DNA of 6,817 nucleotides from Actinomycetota bacterium (GCA_023475715.1 JAMCVO010000772.1:1-6817), one strand, 5' to 3'. Numbered from the stretch's first letter, positions 1 through 6,566 are shown. Numbers and translations: made by a program. The notes: generated by a model not told the origin, from the letters alone.

Positions 1-372
1 AAGCTGAGATCTTAGATAATATTTTTAAATTGGCCTTGGAGTTATTTTCTCTGTCAAAGACAATGGTGTGCTTTGAGGGCTTAAGCCCTAAACGCTTTAT
101 TCTTTTTTCTATAACTTTGCCAAATACTTTTGTGTCATTTAGATTACCCTCATATGCAAGATGAAACATGGGTATCATATCCTCTTTACTGACAACCAAG
201 GCAAGCCCTATTTGTCTAAGATCACCCCTTTTTTGCTTGTTTTCGCCTCTCTTGGCAATGCTTGATTTTGTGTTGGTGGAGTCAATGTATGTAAAAAAGC
301 TGGTAGTATCAAAAAGAAGACTGTTGGTTGAAATATCGTGTATTTTAAAAACATTATCTAAGATCTCAGCTT
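1..372. repeat. Near-perfect 29-bp inverted repeat (1-29 versus 344-372) inside the transposase remnant
   Basis: Bases 1-20 are the exact reverse complement of 353-372. After one mismatch (21/352) the pairing resumes for 22-29 against 344-351, giving 28 of 29 paired positions. Both arms lie in the transposase reading frame (EAEILDNVFK in one arm, NLKILSKISA in the other). The outer arm begins exactly at base 1, so it may continue outside the window. This could be a fold-back amplification or assembly junction at a contig end, or a real duplication within the IS. It is too long to be chance alone, even in AT-rich DNA. Confidence 0.75.
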
Positions 373-424
373 CAATTTGCGGGATAGTCTCTGCCGGTAA
401 TTTCTTAATCTTTCCATATATAAT
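1..424 (-). pseudogene. IS1634-like DDE transposase remnant, 5'-truncated and running off the window
   Basis: The minus strand is open from 424 through base 1, about 141 residues, with no stop. It reads as the middle of an IS1634/IS4-type DDE transposase: LLFDTTSFFTYIDS (first catalytic Asp region), then KRGENKQKRGDLRQIGLAL, then HLAYEGNLNDTKVF, then TIVFDRENNSKANL, which matches the family FDKGNNSK block carrying the second Asp. The N-terminal part of the family is missing (roughly 150 residues or more from memory of family length). There is no start codon or ribosome site: the frame begins at the TAA that ends the mttB-like gene and shares its frame. The C-terminal part lies outside the window. 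No terminal inverted repeat or target duplication is visible at the 424/425 junction. I infer a deleted or recombined IS copy. Transposase identity is confident; the exact family is less so. Confidence 0.82.
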
Positions 425-1876
425 TTATAGTAGACCTTTATTCTTATAATATTGCTTGGCTTCCTGCAATATTTTTTCAACTTCACTTTCCTGTGAAGAT
501 GTTAAAGGAAATTGTTTATAATTTGCAACTATTTCATCAAATCTTTCTTTAGCATAAGTTATACAACTTTTCTTATTTAACTTATCCCACTCCGAATAAG
601 AAAAGATATCGGCTGCTTTAGGTATAAACTGTTCTTTTCTCCACCAATCTCTTGTGTGCTTTTTTCCTAAATAAAATCCAGGAATAGGTCCAACTTCATT
701 GATCAAGTCTATTGCCAGCGTTTCATGATTAACCACTATACCCTCTAGAAATCTACCAATCATACCCGCAATATCATCATCAAGTATTTCCTGAACAGGA
801 TGAGCAGTTATTTCAGCATGCATTCCTCCATGAAATTGAATCATATGTGCACCGGAAAGTGCTGCTATTAATGCAAACATAGTTTTTTCATATCCAGCTT
901 GAAAATCAATACCCTTAGAATTAGTAAATGAACCCGAACTCGCTTGACAAGGTATATTATATTTTCTCCAAATCTGACAAAATGCAGATAGTTGTATTGA
1001 AATTCCAATATTTCCAAAAAAAGGTGAACCAGTTACCATGTTTTGTGGAAATATAAAATTATTAACAATTACTCTTGTCCCTGGTTTTAATAGCTGACAT
1101 AAAACATTACCAGCAATTATTTCAGCATTTGCTATCACCATCGTTCCAGCAATTGTTGCAGGCGATGTTGCACCCATTACACTTCCTGGTGATATATGTA
1201 TAGGAAAACCAGCTTCTGTATGCCTATAAACAGATTCTATTGCTTCTTTTTCAAACATTAAAGGTGGGGAAACCTCCATCATGCCCTGATATTCAGAACC
1301 AATTGCTTGTGCAATCCTTATATTAAAAATTTCACAATCTTTTGCATAACCTTCCATATGACACTTTGTAGTATATAATGCCTTAAGCACCATTAATTCT
1401 GGAATAGCCATTACTTCAGGAACACCTTCAAATCCAAAATAAGGTGTATAGGGTGATATGAAGTGACAATAATCCAATGTGTCTAATACTTTCAGTGCAT
1501 CAATGGTCTCCTGTCTCGTAGCTTTTTTTGCTTTCCAAGTATCCAAATCAACTGTATTCATCCCCGGAGTTGAAGCAAAATATGTAGTATTACCACCAAT
1601 AATTAAATTATTTTTTATATTTCTTGACCTAAAACAAAATATTTTAGGAGTTTTATTTAGACAATCTTCTATGAGACTGGGTGGAAATTTTACAACCATT
1701 GTGTCATAGTCAACAATACAATCATTATCTTCAAATAATTTTAAAGCTTTTTTATGATCAAATTTTATGCCAGTTTGCTGAAGAACAGCCATAGTACCTC
1801 TGTGTATTGAGTCAACTTGCTCTTGTATTAAAATCTCCAAAGGCTTAAAATTTCTCTGAAATCCTTGTAATGACAT
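425..1876 (-). CDS. MttB-superfamily (trimethylamine methyltransferase-like) corrinoid methyltransferase, non-pyrrolysine
   Basis: A 483-residue protein, full length for the MttB superfamily (COG5598). Family enzymes take a methyl group from a tertiary or quaternary amine and pass it to the cobalt of a partner corrinoid protein in the cytoplasm. Visible family blocks are SPGSVMGATSPATIAGTM with the following ANAEIIAGNVLCQL (about 229-263), the segment SSGSFTNSKGIDFQAGYEK (about 313-331), and the later GGMHAEITAHPVQEILDDDIAG (about 350-371). The 313-331 segment corresponds to the region that holds pyrrolysine in archaeal MttB. Here it is read with ordinary codons and no in-frame TAG, so this belongs with the non-Pyl homologues (MtgB, MtpB, MtcB and similar), which act on betaines. 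The start is supported by AGGAGGG 5 nt upstream. It is the last gene of the operon, 55 bp after its likely corrinoid partner. The substrate cannot be assigned from sequence. An IS remnant follows immediately after the stop. Confidence 0.9.
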   Translation of the reverse strand: MSLQGFQRNFKPLEILIQEQVDSIHRGTMAVLQQTGIKFDHKKALKLFEDNDCIVDYDTMVVKFPPSLIEDCLNKTPKIFCFRSRNIKNNLIIGGNTTYFASTPGMNTVDLDTWKAKKATRQETIDALKVLDTLDYCHFISPYTPYFGFEGVPEVMAIPELMVLKALYTTKCHMEGYAKDCEIFNIRIAQAIGSEYQGMMEVSPPLMFEKEAIESVYRHTEAGFPIHISPGSVMGATSPATIAGTMVIANAEIIAGNVLCQLLKPGTRVIVNNFIFPQNMVTGSPFFGNIGISIQLSAFCQIWRKYNIPCQASSGSFTNSKGIDFQAGYEKTMFALIAALSGAHMIQFHGGMHAEITAHPVQEILDDDIAGMIGRFLEGIVVNHETLAIDLINEVGPIPGFYLGKKHTRDWWRKEQFIPKAADIFSYSEWDKLNKKSCITYAKERFDEIVANYKQFPLTSSQESEVEKILQEAKQYYKNKGLL

Positions 1877-1881
1877 ACCAA

Positions 1882-1888
1882 CCCTCCT
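1882..1888 (-). promoter_or_regulatory. Ribosome binding site of the mttB-like gene
   Basis: The minus strand reads AGGAGGG with a 5-nt spacer to the ATG at 1876-1874. It fixes the start and matches the 5-nt spacing seen for the cupin and corrinoid genes. Confidence 0.8.
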
Positions 1889-1931
1889 AAAATGAAATTC
1901 AATACTTTTTAAGCGAAAATTATGAATATAT

Positions 1932-2576
1932 TTATCTTAAGAATTTTTTTGCTAATTCTACGGCATTAGATGCTGTTGCTCCATATCCATCTGCCCCTAT
2001 ATTATCAGCAAAGTCTTGATTTACAGGAGCACCTCCAATCATTACCTTTATCTTGTCTCTTATTCCTTTTTCCTTAAGTGCTTCAATAACTTTTTTTAAC
2101 TCCGTAATTGTTGTTGTCAACAATGCTGACATTGCTAAAATTTCAGCTTTACTTGATTCAATTGCATCTATAAATCTTTCCTTGTTTACATCGACACCTA
2201 AATCAATTACTTCATAACCAGATGAATATAATAAAGTTGAAACCATATCTTTTCCAATATTATGTATATCTCCCGCAACTGTTCCAATTACAATTCTTCC
2301 TTTAGATTGGATTTTTTCACCTTTTTTATCCAATTCAGCCTTAATTAGAGGCATTGCTTTCTTTACAACATCTGAGGCTGCGATTAAATCTGGAAGATAT
2401 AATTCACCTTTCCCAAAAGCTTCACCTATACTTGCTATACTTTTTACAAAAGAGTTAAAACACTCAATAGGATCAATGCCCTGCTTAATTGCACTATTTA
2501 CTATCAGTTCGACATTATCAATATCATATTCTTTTACTGTTCTTTCAAGTTCTTTAGTAGTTTCATCCTTAGTCAT
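1932..2576 (-). CDS. Methyltransferase cognate corrinoid protein (MtbC/MttC-like, B12-binding)
   Basis: A 214-residue corrinoid protein (COG5012 type) that carries the methyl group on cobalamin between a substrate methyltransferase and a second methyltransferase. The N-terminal half is the helical B12-binding cap, including GEAFGKGELYLPDLIAASDVVKKAMPLI (about 51-78). The C-terminal half is the Rossmann-like B12 domain: GDIHNIGKDMV (102-112) supplies the lower cobalt ligand His105 in the DxHxxG motif, followed by SALLTTT (150-156) and the IGGAPV loop (180-185). It has the length usual for this family, with no truncation. GAGGGG lies 5 nt before the ATG. It sits 55 bp upstream of the mttB-like gene, so the two should work as a pair. 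The corrinoid:tetrahydrofolate or CoM methyltransferase and the RamA-type activator needed for the full cycle are not in this window. Confidence 0.95.
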   Translation of the reverse strand: MTKDETTKELERTVKEYDIDNVELIVNSAIKQGIDPIECFNSFVKSIASIGEAFGKGELYLPDLIAASDVVKKAMPLIKAELDKKGEKIQSKGRIVIGTVAGDIHNIGKDMVSTLLYSSGYEVIDLGVDVNKERFIDAIESSKAEILAMSALLTTTITELKKVIEALKEKGIRDKIKVMIGGAPVNQDFADNIGADGYGATASNAVELAKKFLR

Positions 2577-2581
2577 GCATT

Positions 2582-2587
2582 CCCCTC
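2582..2587 (-). promoter_or_regulatory. Ribosome binding site of the corrinoid protein gene
   Basis: The minus strand reads GAGGGG, 5 nt from the ATG at 2576-2574. An ATG 4 nt upstream (2580-2578) is in another frame and lies too close to the site to be the start. Confidence 0.7.
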
Positions 2588-2614
2588 AAAATAATAATAT
2601 ATTTAAAATTGTTT

Positions 2615-2887
2615 TTATTTTCTTCTCAAAATTGGCTCCTGCAAACTTCTAAATGGACTCGCCCAAAATCCAGCAGTTGGTGGAGATACAGAATTTATGT
2701 CTATAATAAAATCTAATACAATTGGTTTTTTAAGATTTATTGCATAATCAATCGCATCTTTTAAGTCTTTTACTTCCTTTACCGTTACTCCCTCTGCTCC
2801 TAAAGACTTACCCAATAAAGCAAAATCTGATCTAATCTTAAATTCTGTACCTATTATTCTTCCATTATAATCGGTCTTTAGGAGCAA
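2615..2887 (-). CDS. C-terminal part of the interrupted acetolactate-synthase-like ThDP enzyme
   Basis: This 90-codon frame follows directly, in the same reading frame, after the TGA that ends the upstream part. It encodes the missing end of the ThDP-binding C-terminal domain: YNGRIIGTEFKIRSDFALLGKSLGAEGV, then VKDLKDAIDYAINLKKPIVLDFIID, matching the family pattern GR..GT.F...DF..LA...GA.G and the final strand before the carboxy tail. Its first codon would be TTG at 2887-2885, next to the TGA and with no well-placed ribosome site (the nearest AGGAG is 11 nt away), so independent translation would be weak at best. A 90-residue piece of this domain cannot act alone. It is best treated as one gene with 2888-4384, broken at the inverted repeat. 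With the repeat spacer flipped, the two parts join into a single frame of 589 residues. Confidence 0.85.
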   Translation of the reverse strand: MLLKTDYNGRIIGTEFKIRSDFALLGKSLGAEGVTVKEVKDLKDAIDYAINLKKPIVLDFIIDINSVSPPTAGFWASPFRSLQEPILRRK

Positions 2888-2916
2888 TCAGGATGAAACT
2901 CCTAAAGACCGATTAT
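2867..2916. repeat. Perfect 18-bp inverted repeat with a 14-bp spacer, probable intragenic invertible element in the OFF orientation
   Basis: The left arm 2867-2884 (ataatcggtctttaggag) is the exact reverse complement of 2899-2916. The spacer 2885-2898 (caatcaggatgaaa) carries, on the minus strand, the TGA that breaks the ThDP enzyme. As sequenced, the gene reads NNRSLG-VSS-stop. If the spacer is inverted between the arms, the minus strand reads GCA ATC AGG ATG AAA across it, giving NNRSLGAIRMKLLKTDYNGR with no stop and the same downstream frame. That fits the family pattern (for example NNG-x-YG-x-IRMHQ...GR-x-x-GT, recalled from known members). An inversion is therefore the simplest explanation of the break. 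The mechanism could be recombinase action, hairpin template switching in replication, or an artefact. Confidence 0.88.
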
Positions 2917-4384
2917 TAAAAATAATCCAAATAACAGGCGTTTCATATTCTACAGCTGTTGCTATTTCCTGGCACATCATATAAAACCCACCATCTCCAG
3001 AAATAGAAATACAAGTCTTATTTGGAGCTGCAAGCTTTGCTCCAATAATAGCTGCTGGACTCCATCCCATGGGTGTCCAGCTGCCAGGATTTAATAAAGT
3101 ATTAGGCTCGTAAGTTTCAAAAAAAGCAGAAAAAAAATGAGCATGAAAACCTGTGTCTACAGCAATTAATAAATTATTTTTTGGCAATATTTCCCTTAAA
3201 ACCTTGGAAACAACCATACCTTGCATTCCATTAGAATTCTCTTTAATATTATTATAAAACTCCGCTTTTAAAGTATTTTCTTCTTTAATTTCCTTTATTA
3301 AAGCCAATCGGTTATTTTTATTATTTATATTATTTTTAGAATATAATTTTAAAATAATTGCATTCAAAGTCTCTCTGGCATCACCCCACATTGATAATTC
3401 AGCAGGATAATTTTTTCCTAATTCCTTTGGTTCAATGTCAATATAGATAAATTTATTCTCTTTTACAAAAGGATAGCCTTCAGTCCACCAAGATGTCGAT
3501 TCATCTGAAAAGCTCACACCAACCGCTAGAATATAATCCGCATAATCTCTGATGTACTTATGAGCTGCTGGATGTCCCAACCAACCTACCATACCAAGTG
3601 ATAGCTTATTATCTTCTGGAATTATTCCTTTTGACATAAAAGTTGTAGCAACGGGAGCATTTAACGTTTCTGCCAACTTTAGTACTTCTTCCCATGCATT
3701 AGAAATAACAGCACCATTACCAGCAAGTATTAAAGGAAATTTTGCATTGGCTAATAATTTTGAGGCTTTGTTAATTATATTACCATTGGGTAAAATTCTA
3801 TTGTCAACTATCCTTTTAAATCTATTTTTGTAATTTTTTTCATCAATTTCTAAATATTCTGCCTGCAGATCCCATGGATATTCTATAGCACAACTGCCTG
3901 GTCTGGAAATTCTTGAAATATAAAATGCCTTATCTATTATATTTGGAATTAAATAATTGTTATTTATCTGCCAATATCTTTTTGTAAATGAGGATAATGC
4001 TTGTATGTATTGTTGATCTGTATCTGTAGAATCACTTCTCGAAGTTTCTTGAAGCTGACCCTTGCCAGACATTTTACTAATTATTCCTCCATTAATCATA
4101 AGCACTGAGCTGGAAGCTGCATTGGCAACAGCTACTGCTTCAATCATATTTGCAGCTCCTGGACCAACTGAAGAACAGCATACTCCAACCTTACCACTTA
4201 TTCTAGAATACCCGTCTGCAATATGTGCAGCTCCTTGTTCATGTCTTGTTAAAATAAATTTTATATTGGAATCATACAAAGCATCTAGAATTTCCATATT
4301 GCCGTGACCTGGTATTCCAAAAATGTATTCTACATCATGTTCTTCAAGAGATTTTACTAATAATTCTGCTCCACGTAGTCTCAA
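2888..4384 (-). CDS. Acetolactate-synthase-like ThDP-dependent enzyme, N-terminal 498 residues, ended by an in-frame TGA
   Basis: COG0028-type ThDP enzyme (family of acetolactate synthase, sulfoacetaldehyde acetyltransferase and benzoylformate decarboxylase), which handles carbanion/enamine chemistry on 2-oxo acids or similar substrates. The N-terminal Pyr domain has GIPGHGNMEI and RHEQGAAHIADGYSR with the cofactor-activating Glu49. A central domain contains the LILAGNGAV and FIYIDIEPKELGKNYPAE stretches. The PP domain has GDGGFYMMCQEIATAVEY (GDGG at 463-466), ending at NN (490-491), the Mg-ThDP signature. Translation stops eight codons after the first of these Asn residues, at TGA 2890-2888. 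The remaining 90 codons continue in frame downstream. The truncated product lacks the end of the PP domain and is probably inactive. The start is TTG at 4384-4382, set by AAAAGGAGG 4 nt upstream. The exact substrate is unknown; no regulatory ACT subunit lies beside it, which argues against a plain biosynthetic role. Confidence 0.9.
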   Translation of the reverse strand: MRLRGAELLVKSLEEHDVEYIFGIPGHGNMEILDALYDSNIKFILTRHEQGAAHIADGYSRISGKVGVCCSSVGPGAANMIEAVAVANAASSSVLMINGGIISKMSGKGQLQETSRSDSTDTDQQYIQALSSFTKRYWQINNNYLIPNIIDKAFYISRISRPGSCAIEYPWDLQAEYLEIDEKNYKNRFKRIVDNRILPNGNIINKASKLLANAKFPLILAGNGAVISNAWEEVLKLAETLNAPVATTFMSKGIIPEDNKLSLGMVGWLGHPAAHKYIRDYADYILAVGVSFSDESTSWWTEGYPFVKENKFIYIDIEPKELGKNYPAELSMWGDARETLNAIILKLYSKNNINNKNNRLALIKEIKEENTLKAEFYNNIKENSNGMQGMVVSKVLREILPKNNLLIAVDTGFHAHFFSAFFETYEPNTLLNPGSWTPMGWSPAAIIGAKLAAPNKTCISISGDGGFYMMCQEIATAVEYETPVIWIIFNNRSLGVSS

Positions 4385-4388
4385 TGAA

Positions 4389-4397
4389 CCTCCTTTT
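4389..4397 (-). promoter_or_regulatory. Ribosome binding site that fixes a TTG start for the ThDP enzyme
   Basis: The minus strand reads AAAAGGAGG followed by 4 nt and TTG at 4384-4382. No ATG lies nearby in frame, and the protein reads as the usual family N-terminus (RGAELLVKSLEEHDVEYIFGIPG) from this point, so TTG is the start. Confidence 0.75.
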
Positions 4398-4403
4398 AAT
4401 AAT

Positions 4404-4766
4404 TTATTTATTATTATAAGAACCCAGTTTAACAGGGGGTGAAAAAGAAAATGAGAATTTCATAGTTTGATCTGAATTATTAGCAATAGTATGCTCAATT
4501 CCAGAAGAAATATATATAGCTATACCAGGATGAATTTTTTCTCGTGAAGTTTTTGTTATTACTTCACCCTCACCTTCTATTATATAAATAATTTCTTCCT
4601 GTATATCATGAGTATGTGGTTGCATAGTTGTTTTAGGTTTTACAGTTGTTATTCCAAAAGAGAGATTCTTACTGCTTACTGTCTCTGGACCAATTAATAC
4701 TTTGCTTGTCCTTCCCGGTAAGTCTAAACCAGGTATGTCATCTTCAAATACTAATTTTACTTTCAT
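4404..4766 (-). CDS. Small single-domain cupin protein
   Basis: A 120-residue cupin. Motif 1 is visible as PHTHDIQEEIIYIIEGEGEV (His-x-His, then Glu, then Gly), and motif 2 as PGIAIYISSGIEHTIANNS with its His. These residues would hold one divalent metal in a beta-barrel. Cupins of this size act as isomerases, epimerases, lyases or ligand sensors, and sequence alone does not choose. A longer frame starts at the ATG 4778-4776, but that ATG overlaps the GGAGG at 4772-4776. GGAGG lies 5 nt before the ATG at 4766-4764, the same spacing as the mttB-like and corrinoid genes, so the start MKVKLVFEDD is preferred. It lies between the transketolase pair (21 bp upstream) and the ThDP enzyme (19 bp downstream), so a role in the same pathway is likely. 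Confidence 0.85.
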   Translation of the reverse strand: MKVKLVFEDDIPGLDLPGRTSKVLIGPETVSSKNLSFGITTVKPKTTMQPHTHDIQEEIIYIIEGEGEVITKTSREKIHPGIAIYISSGIEHTIANNSDQTMKFSFSFSPPVKLGSYNNK

Positions 4767-4771
4767 CTTAA

Positions 4772-4776
4772 CCTCC
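4772..4776 (-). promoter_or_regulatory. Ribosome binding site that decides the cupin start
   Basis: GGAGG on the minus strand lies 5 nt before ATG 4766-4764. The upstream ATG at 4778-4776 overlaps the site and has no ribosome site of its own. Confidence 0.75.
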
Positions 4777-4787
4777 ATATGTAATTT

Positions 4788-5714
4788 TTATTTCCCTTTA
4801 ATTACTTTTTTGCAATTTTGAACTAAATCTTCTTCTGAAATTCCGTGCCGTTTAAATAATTCATAATCAGGTGCCGCCTCGCTGAATTCATCATTTAAAC
4901 CCATAATCTTCAGTTTCACCGGGTAGTTTTGCGATAATATTTCTGCAACGAGACCTCCAAGGCCACCAAAAATTGAATGATCTTCTATTGATATCGCACA
5001 ACCAGTCTTTTTTACTGAATCAATAACTTCATTATCATCCAGAGGTTTAATTGATGGAACATGAATAAGCTCAGGAAAAATATTTTCATTCATTAATATT
5101 TTTGAAGCTGCAATTGCTATATGTGTTGTATAGCCTGATGAAAAGATAGTTATATCTTTTCCATCTGCTATTTTAACAGTTTTTCCCCATTTAAACTTAT
5201 AGCTTGAATCAAAAATATCTGACACTTTTGGTTTTAATATTCTTAAATAAACAGGTCCCTTAATACTTGCGGCTTCATTCAAAATACTTCTTAATTCATA
5301 TTGGTCACAAGCTGTAATTACCTTCATGTTTGGCATAACTCTCATTAGAGCAATATCCTCAATTGATTGATGAGTAGCCCCCGCTTTTCCTACCATAATA
5401 CCAGCATAGCAACCTGCAATCTTTACATTTAGATTGGGATATGCTATAGATATGCTTAATTGGTCATATACCCGTTTTGTGACAAAAGTCGCAAAACTGC
5501 AAGCAAAAGGCACCAAACCTAAAGTTGAAAGTCCTGCTGCCATCCCGATCATATTTTGCTCTGCAATTCCTAATTGGAAAAATCTTTTTGGAAATACTTC
5601 TTCAAAATAATCAGTCTTAATTGAAGTCTTTAAGTCAGCATCCAAAACTATGACTTTTTCAAATTTTTTTCCGATTTCTACTAGTTCTTTACCAAAAACT
5701 TCCCTTAATTCCAT
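4788..5714 (-). CDS. Transketolase C-terminal subunit (split transketolase)
   Basis: 308 residues, the usual size of the C-terminal half of split transketolases (COG3958). It supplies the Pyr domain that binds the ThDP pyrimidine ring, plus the C-terminal domain. QLGIAEQNMIGMAAGL (47-62) holds the activating Glu52. KAGATHQSIEDIALMRVMPNM (110-130) contains the conserved His115. GPVYLRI is the Arg-bearing phosphate/substrate strand, and SIEDHSIFGGLGGLVAEIL is the C-terminal-domain hallmark. It must pair with the N-terminal subunit encoded 9 bp upstream to form the active site. There is no clear Shine-Dalgarno before the ATG (AT-rich AAACAATTAAT), so translational coupling to the N subunit is likely. 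Such pairs in catabolic clusters often act on unusual ketoses or donors rather than serving the pentose phosphate pathway; that is inference here. DXS is less likely because DXS is normally one polypeptide. Confidence 0.93.
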   Translation of the reverse strand: MELREVFGKELVEIGKKFEKVIVLDADLKTSIKTDYFEEVFPKRFFQLGIAEQNMIGMAAGLSTLGLVPFACSFATFVTKRVYDQLSISIAYPNLNVKIAGCYAGIMVGKAGATHQSIEDIALMRVMPNMKVITACDQYELRSILNEAASIKGPVYLRILKPKVSDIFDSSYKFKWGKTVKIADGKDITIFSSGYTTHIAIAASKILMNENIFPELIHVPSIKPLDDNEVIDSVKKTGCAISIEDHSIFGGLGGLVAEILSQNYPVKLKIMGLNDEFSEAAPDYELFKRHGISEEDLVQNCKKVIKGK

Positions 5715-5723
5715 ATTAATTGT

Positions 5724-6566
5724 TTAATTTTTATCAATTTCTATACATGCTCTATTTGCCTCATCATAGTTTGGTGGTTTTGAATGCCATTCACAATTAA
5801 ACTCCATCCAAGGCACGCCTTTTCCCTTAATAGTGTGAGCAATTATCATAGTGGGTTTACCAATTTTATTCTTATATTTTGCTTCATCAATTGTTTCTAT
5901 AATTTCTTTAAAGTCATGGCCATTTATTTCTTTTACGAGCCAATTAAAAGATTCCCATTTTTCTTTAATAGGTTCTATATTCATTATTTCATAACAGTAA
6001 CCCTTACCCTGTACTTTATTATAATCAATAATCGCAATTAAATTATCTAACTTATATTGAGAGGCACTCATAGCTGCTTCCCATATCTGACCTTCGTTAG
6101 TTTCACCATCACCAATAAGACAATATGTCGTAAAATTTTTCTTAAGATATTTTGCACCAAGCGCAATACCACAAGCAAACGATAATCCCTGTCCTAATGA
6201 ACCACCGGAATTATCTAATCCAGGAGTTTTATTCATATCAAGATGGCTTTGTAAAATACTCCCGATCTTACCATAATTGTTAATTTCATTTTTATCATAA
6301 TATCCTAATTCTGCTAAAACGATATATACCGGATATGAACTATGCGCTTTTGATAATATAAATCTATCACGATCCTCCCAATATGGTATTTTGGGATTAA
6401 TCCGCATTATGCGATAATAGAGAGAAACTACAATTTCAATTTCAGACAATGAACCTCCAGGATGACCCATCCCTCCTGAAGCCATCATTCTCAAGCTTTC
6501 TTTTCTAACTGTTGCACTTTTTTCTTCAAGGAATTTATATAGAGCAACACCATTTAAATTTTCCAT
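5724..6566 (-). CDS. Transketolase N-terminal subunit (split transketolase)
   Basis: 280 residues, full length for the N-terminal half of a split transketolase (COG3959), which binds the ThDP diphosphate and Mg2+. Motifs in order: MGHPGGSLSEIE (33-44, His35), LSKAHSSYPVY (71-81, His75), QSHLDMN with His108, SGGSLGQGLSFACGIALG (120-137), the ThDP signature GDGETNEGQIWEA (152-164) and Asn183 in IIDYNKVQGKG. It is the first gene of the operon and ends 9 bp before the C-terminal subunit. The ATG at 6566-6564 has only a weak upstream match to a ribosome site (AAG within AGCAAGATAGT), but the next in-frame ATG pair (RMMASGG) would cut into the conserved core, so this start is kept. Dihydroxyacetone-synthase or sulfosugar-transketolase type activities are possible alternatives that sequence alone cannot exclude. 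Confidence 0.93.
   Translation of the reverse strand: MENLNGVALYKFLEEKSATVRKESLRMMASGGMGHPGGSLSEIEIVVSLYYRIMRINPKIPYWEDRDRFILSKAHSSYPVYIVLAELGYYDKNEINNYGKIGSILQSHLDMNKTPGLDNSGGSLGQGLSFACGIALGAKYLKKNFTTYCLIGDGETNEGQIWEAAMSASQYKLDNLIAIIDYNKVQGKGYCYEIMNIEPIKEKWESFNWLVKEINGHDFKEIIETIDEAKYKNKIGKPTMIIAHTIKGKGVPWMEFNCEWHSKPPNYDEANRACIEIDKN

Noticed and set aside
168..449. 93-codon plus-strand open frame at the left end
   Set aside because: It is antisense to the clear transposase reading and to the end of the mttB-like gene; its translation resembles no family and is low in complexity.
2615..2887. Independent small gene starting at TTG 2887
   Set aside because: Its sequence is the C-terminal end of the ThDP enzyme domain, in the same frame as the upstream part, and it lacks a well-spaced ribosome site.
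2885..2898. In-frame UGA read as selenocysteine in the ThDP enzyme
   Set aside because: The UGA sits in the loop of an 18-bp hairpin rather than just upstream of a SECIS-like stem, no Sec is expected at this loop in the family, and flipping the spacer restores the family consensus with no UGA at all.
2867..2916. Hairpin as a transcription terminator or attenuator
   Set aside because: It lies inside a conserved domain, has no U-tract after it, and coding sequence of the same protein continues in frame on the far side.
4062..4307. 81-codon plus-strand open frame inside the ThDP enzyme (likewise 1479-1709 and 5784-6041 inside other genes)
   Set aside because: Each is antisense to a strongly supported enzyme gene and has no ribosome site or family resemblance.
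4776..4778. ATG 4778-4776 as the start of the cupin
   Set aside because: It overlaps the GGAGG that serves the ATG at 4766 and has no ribosome site of its own.
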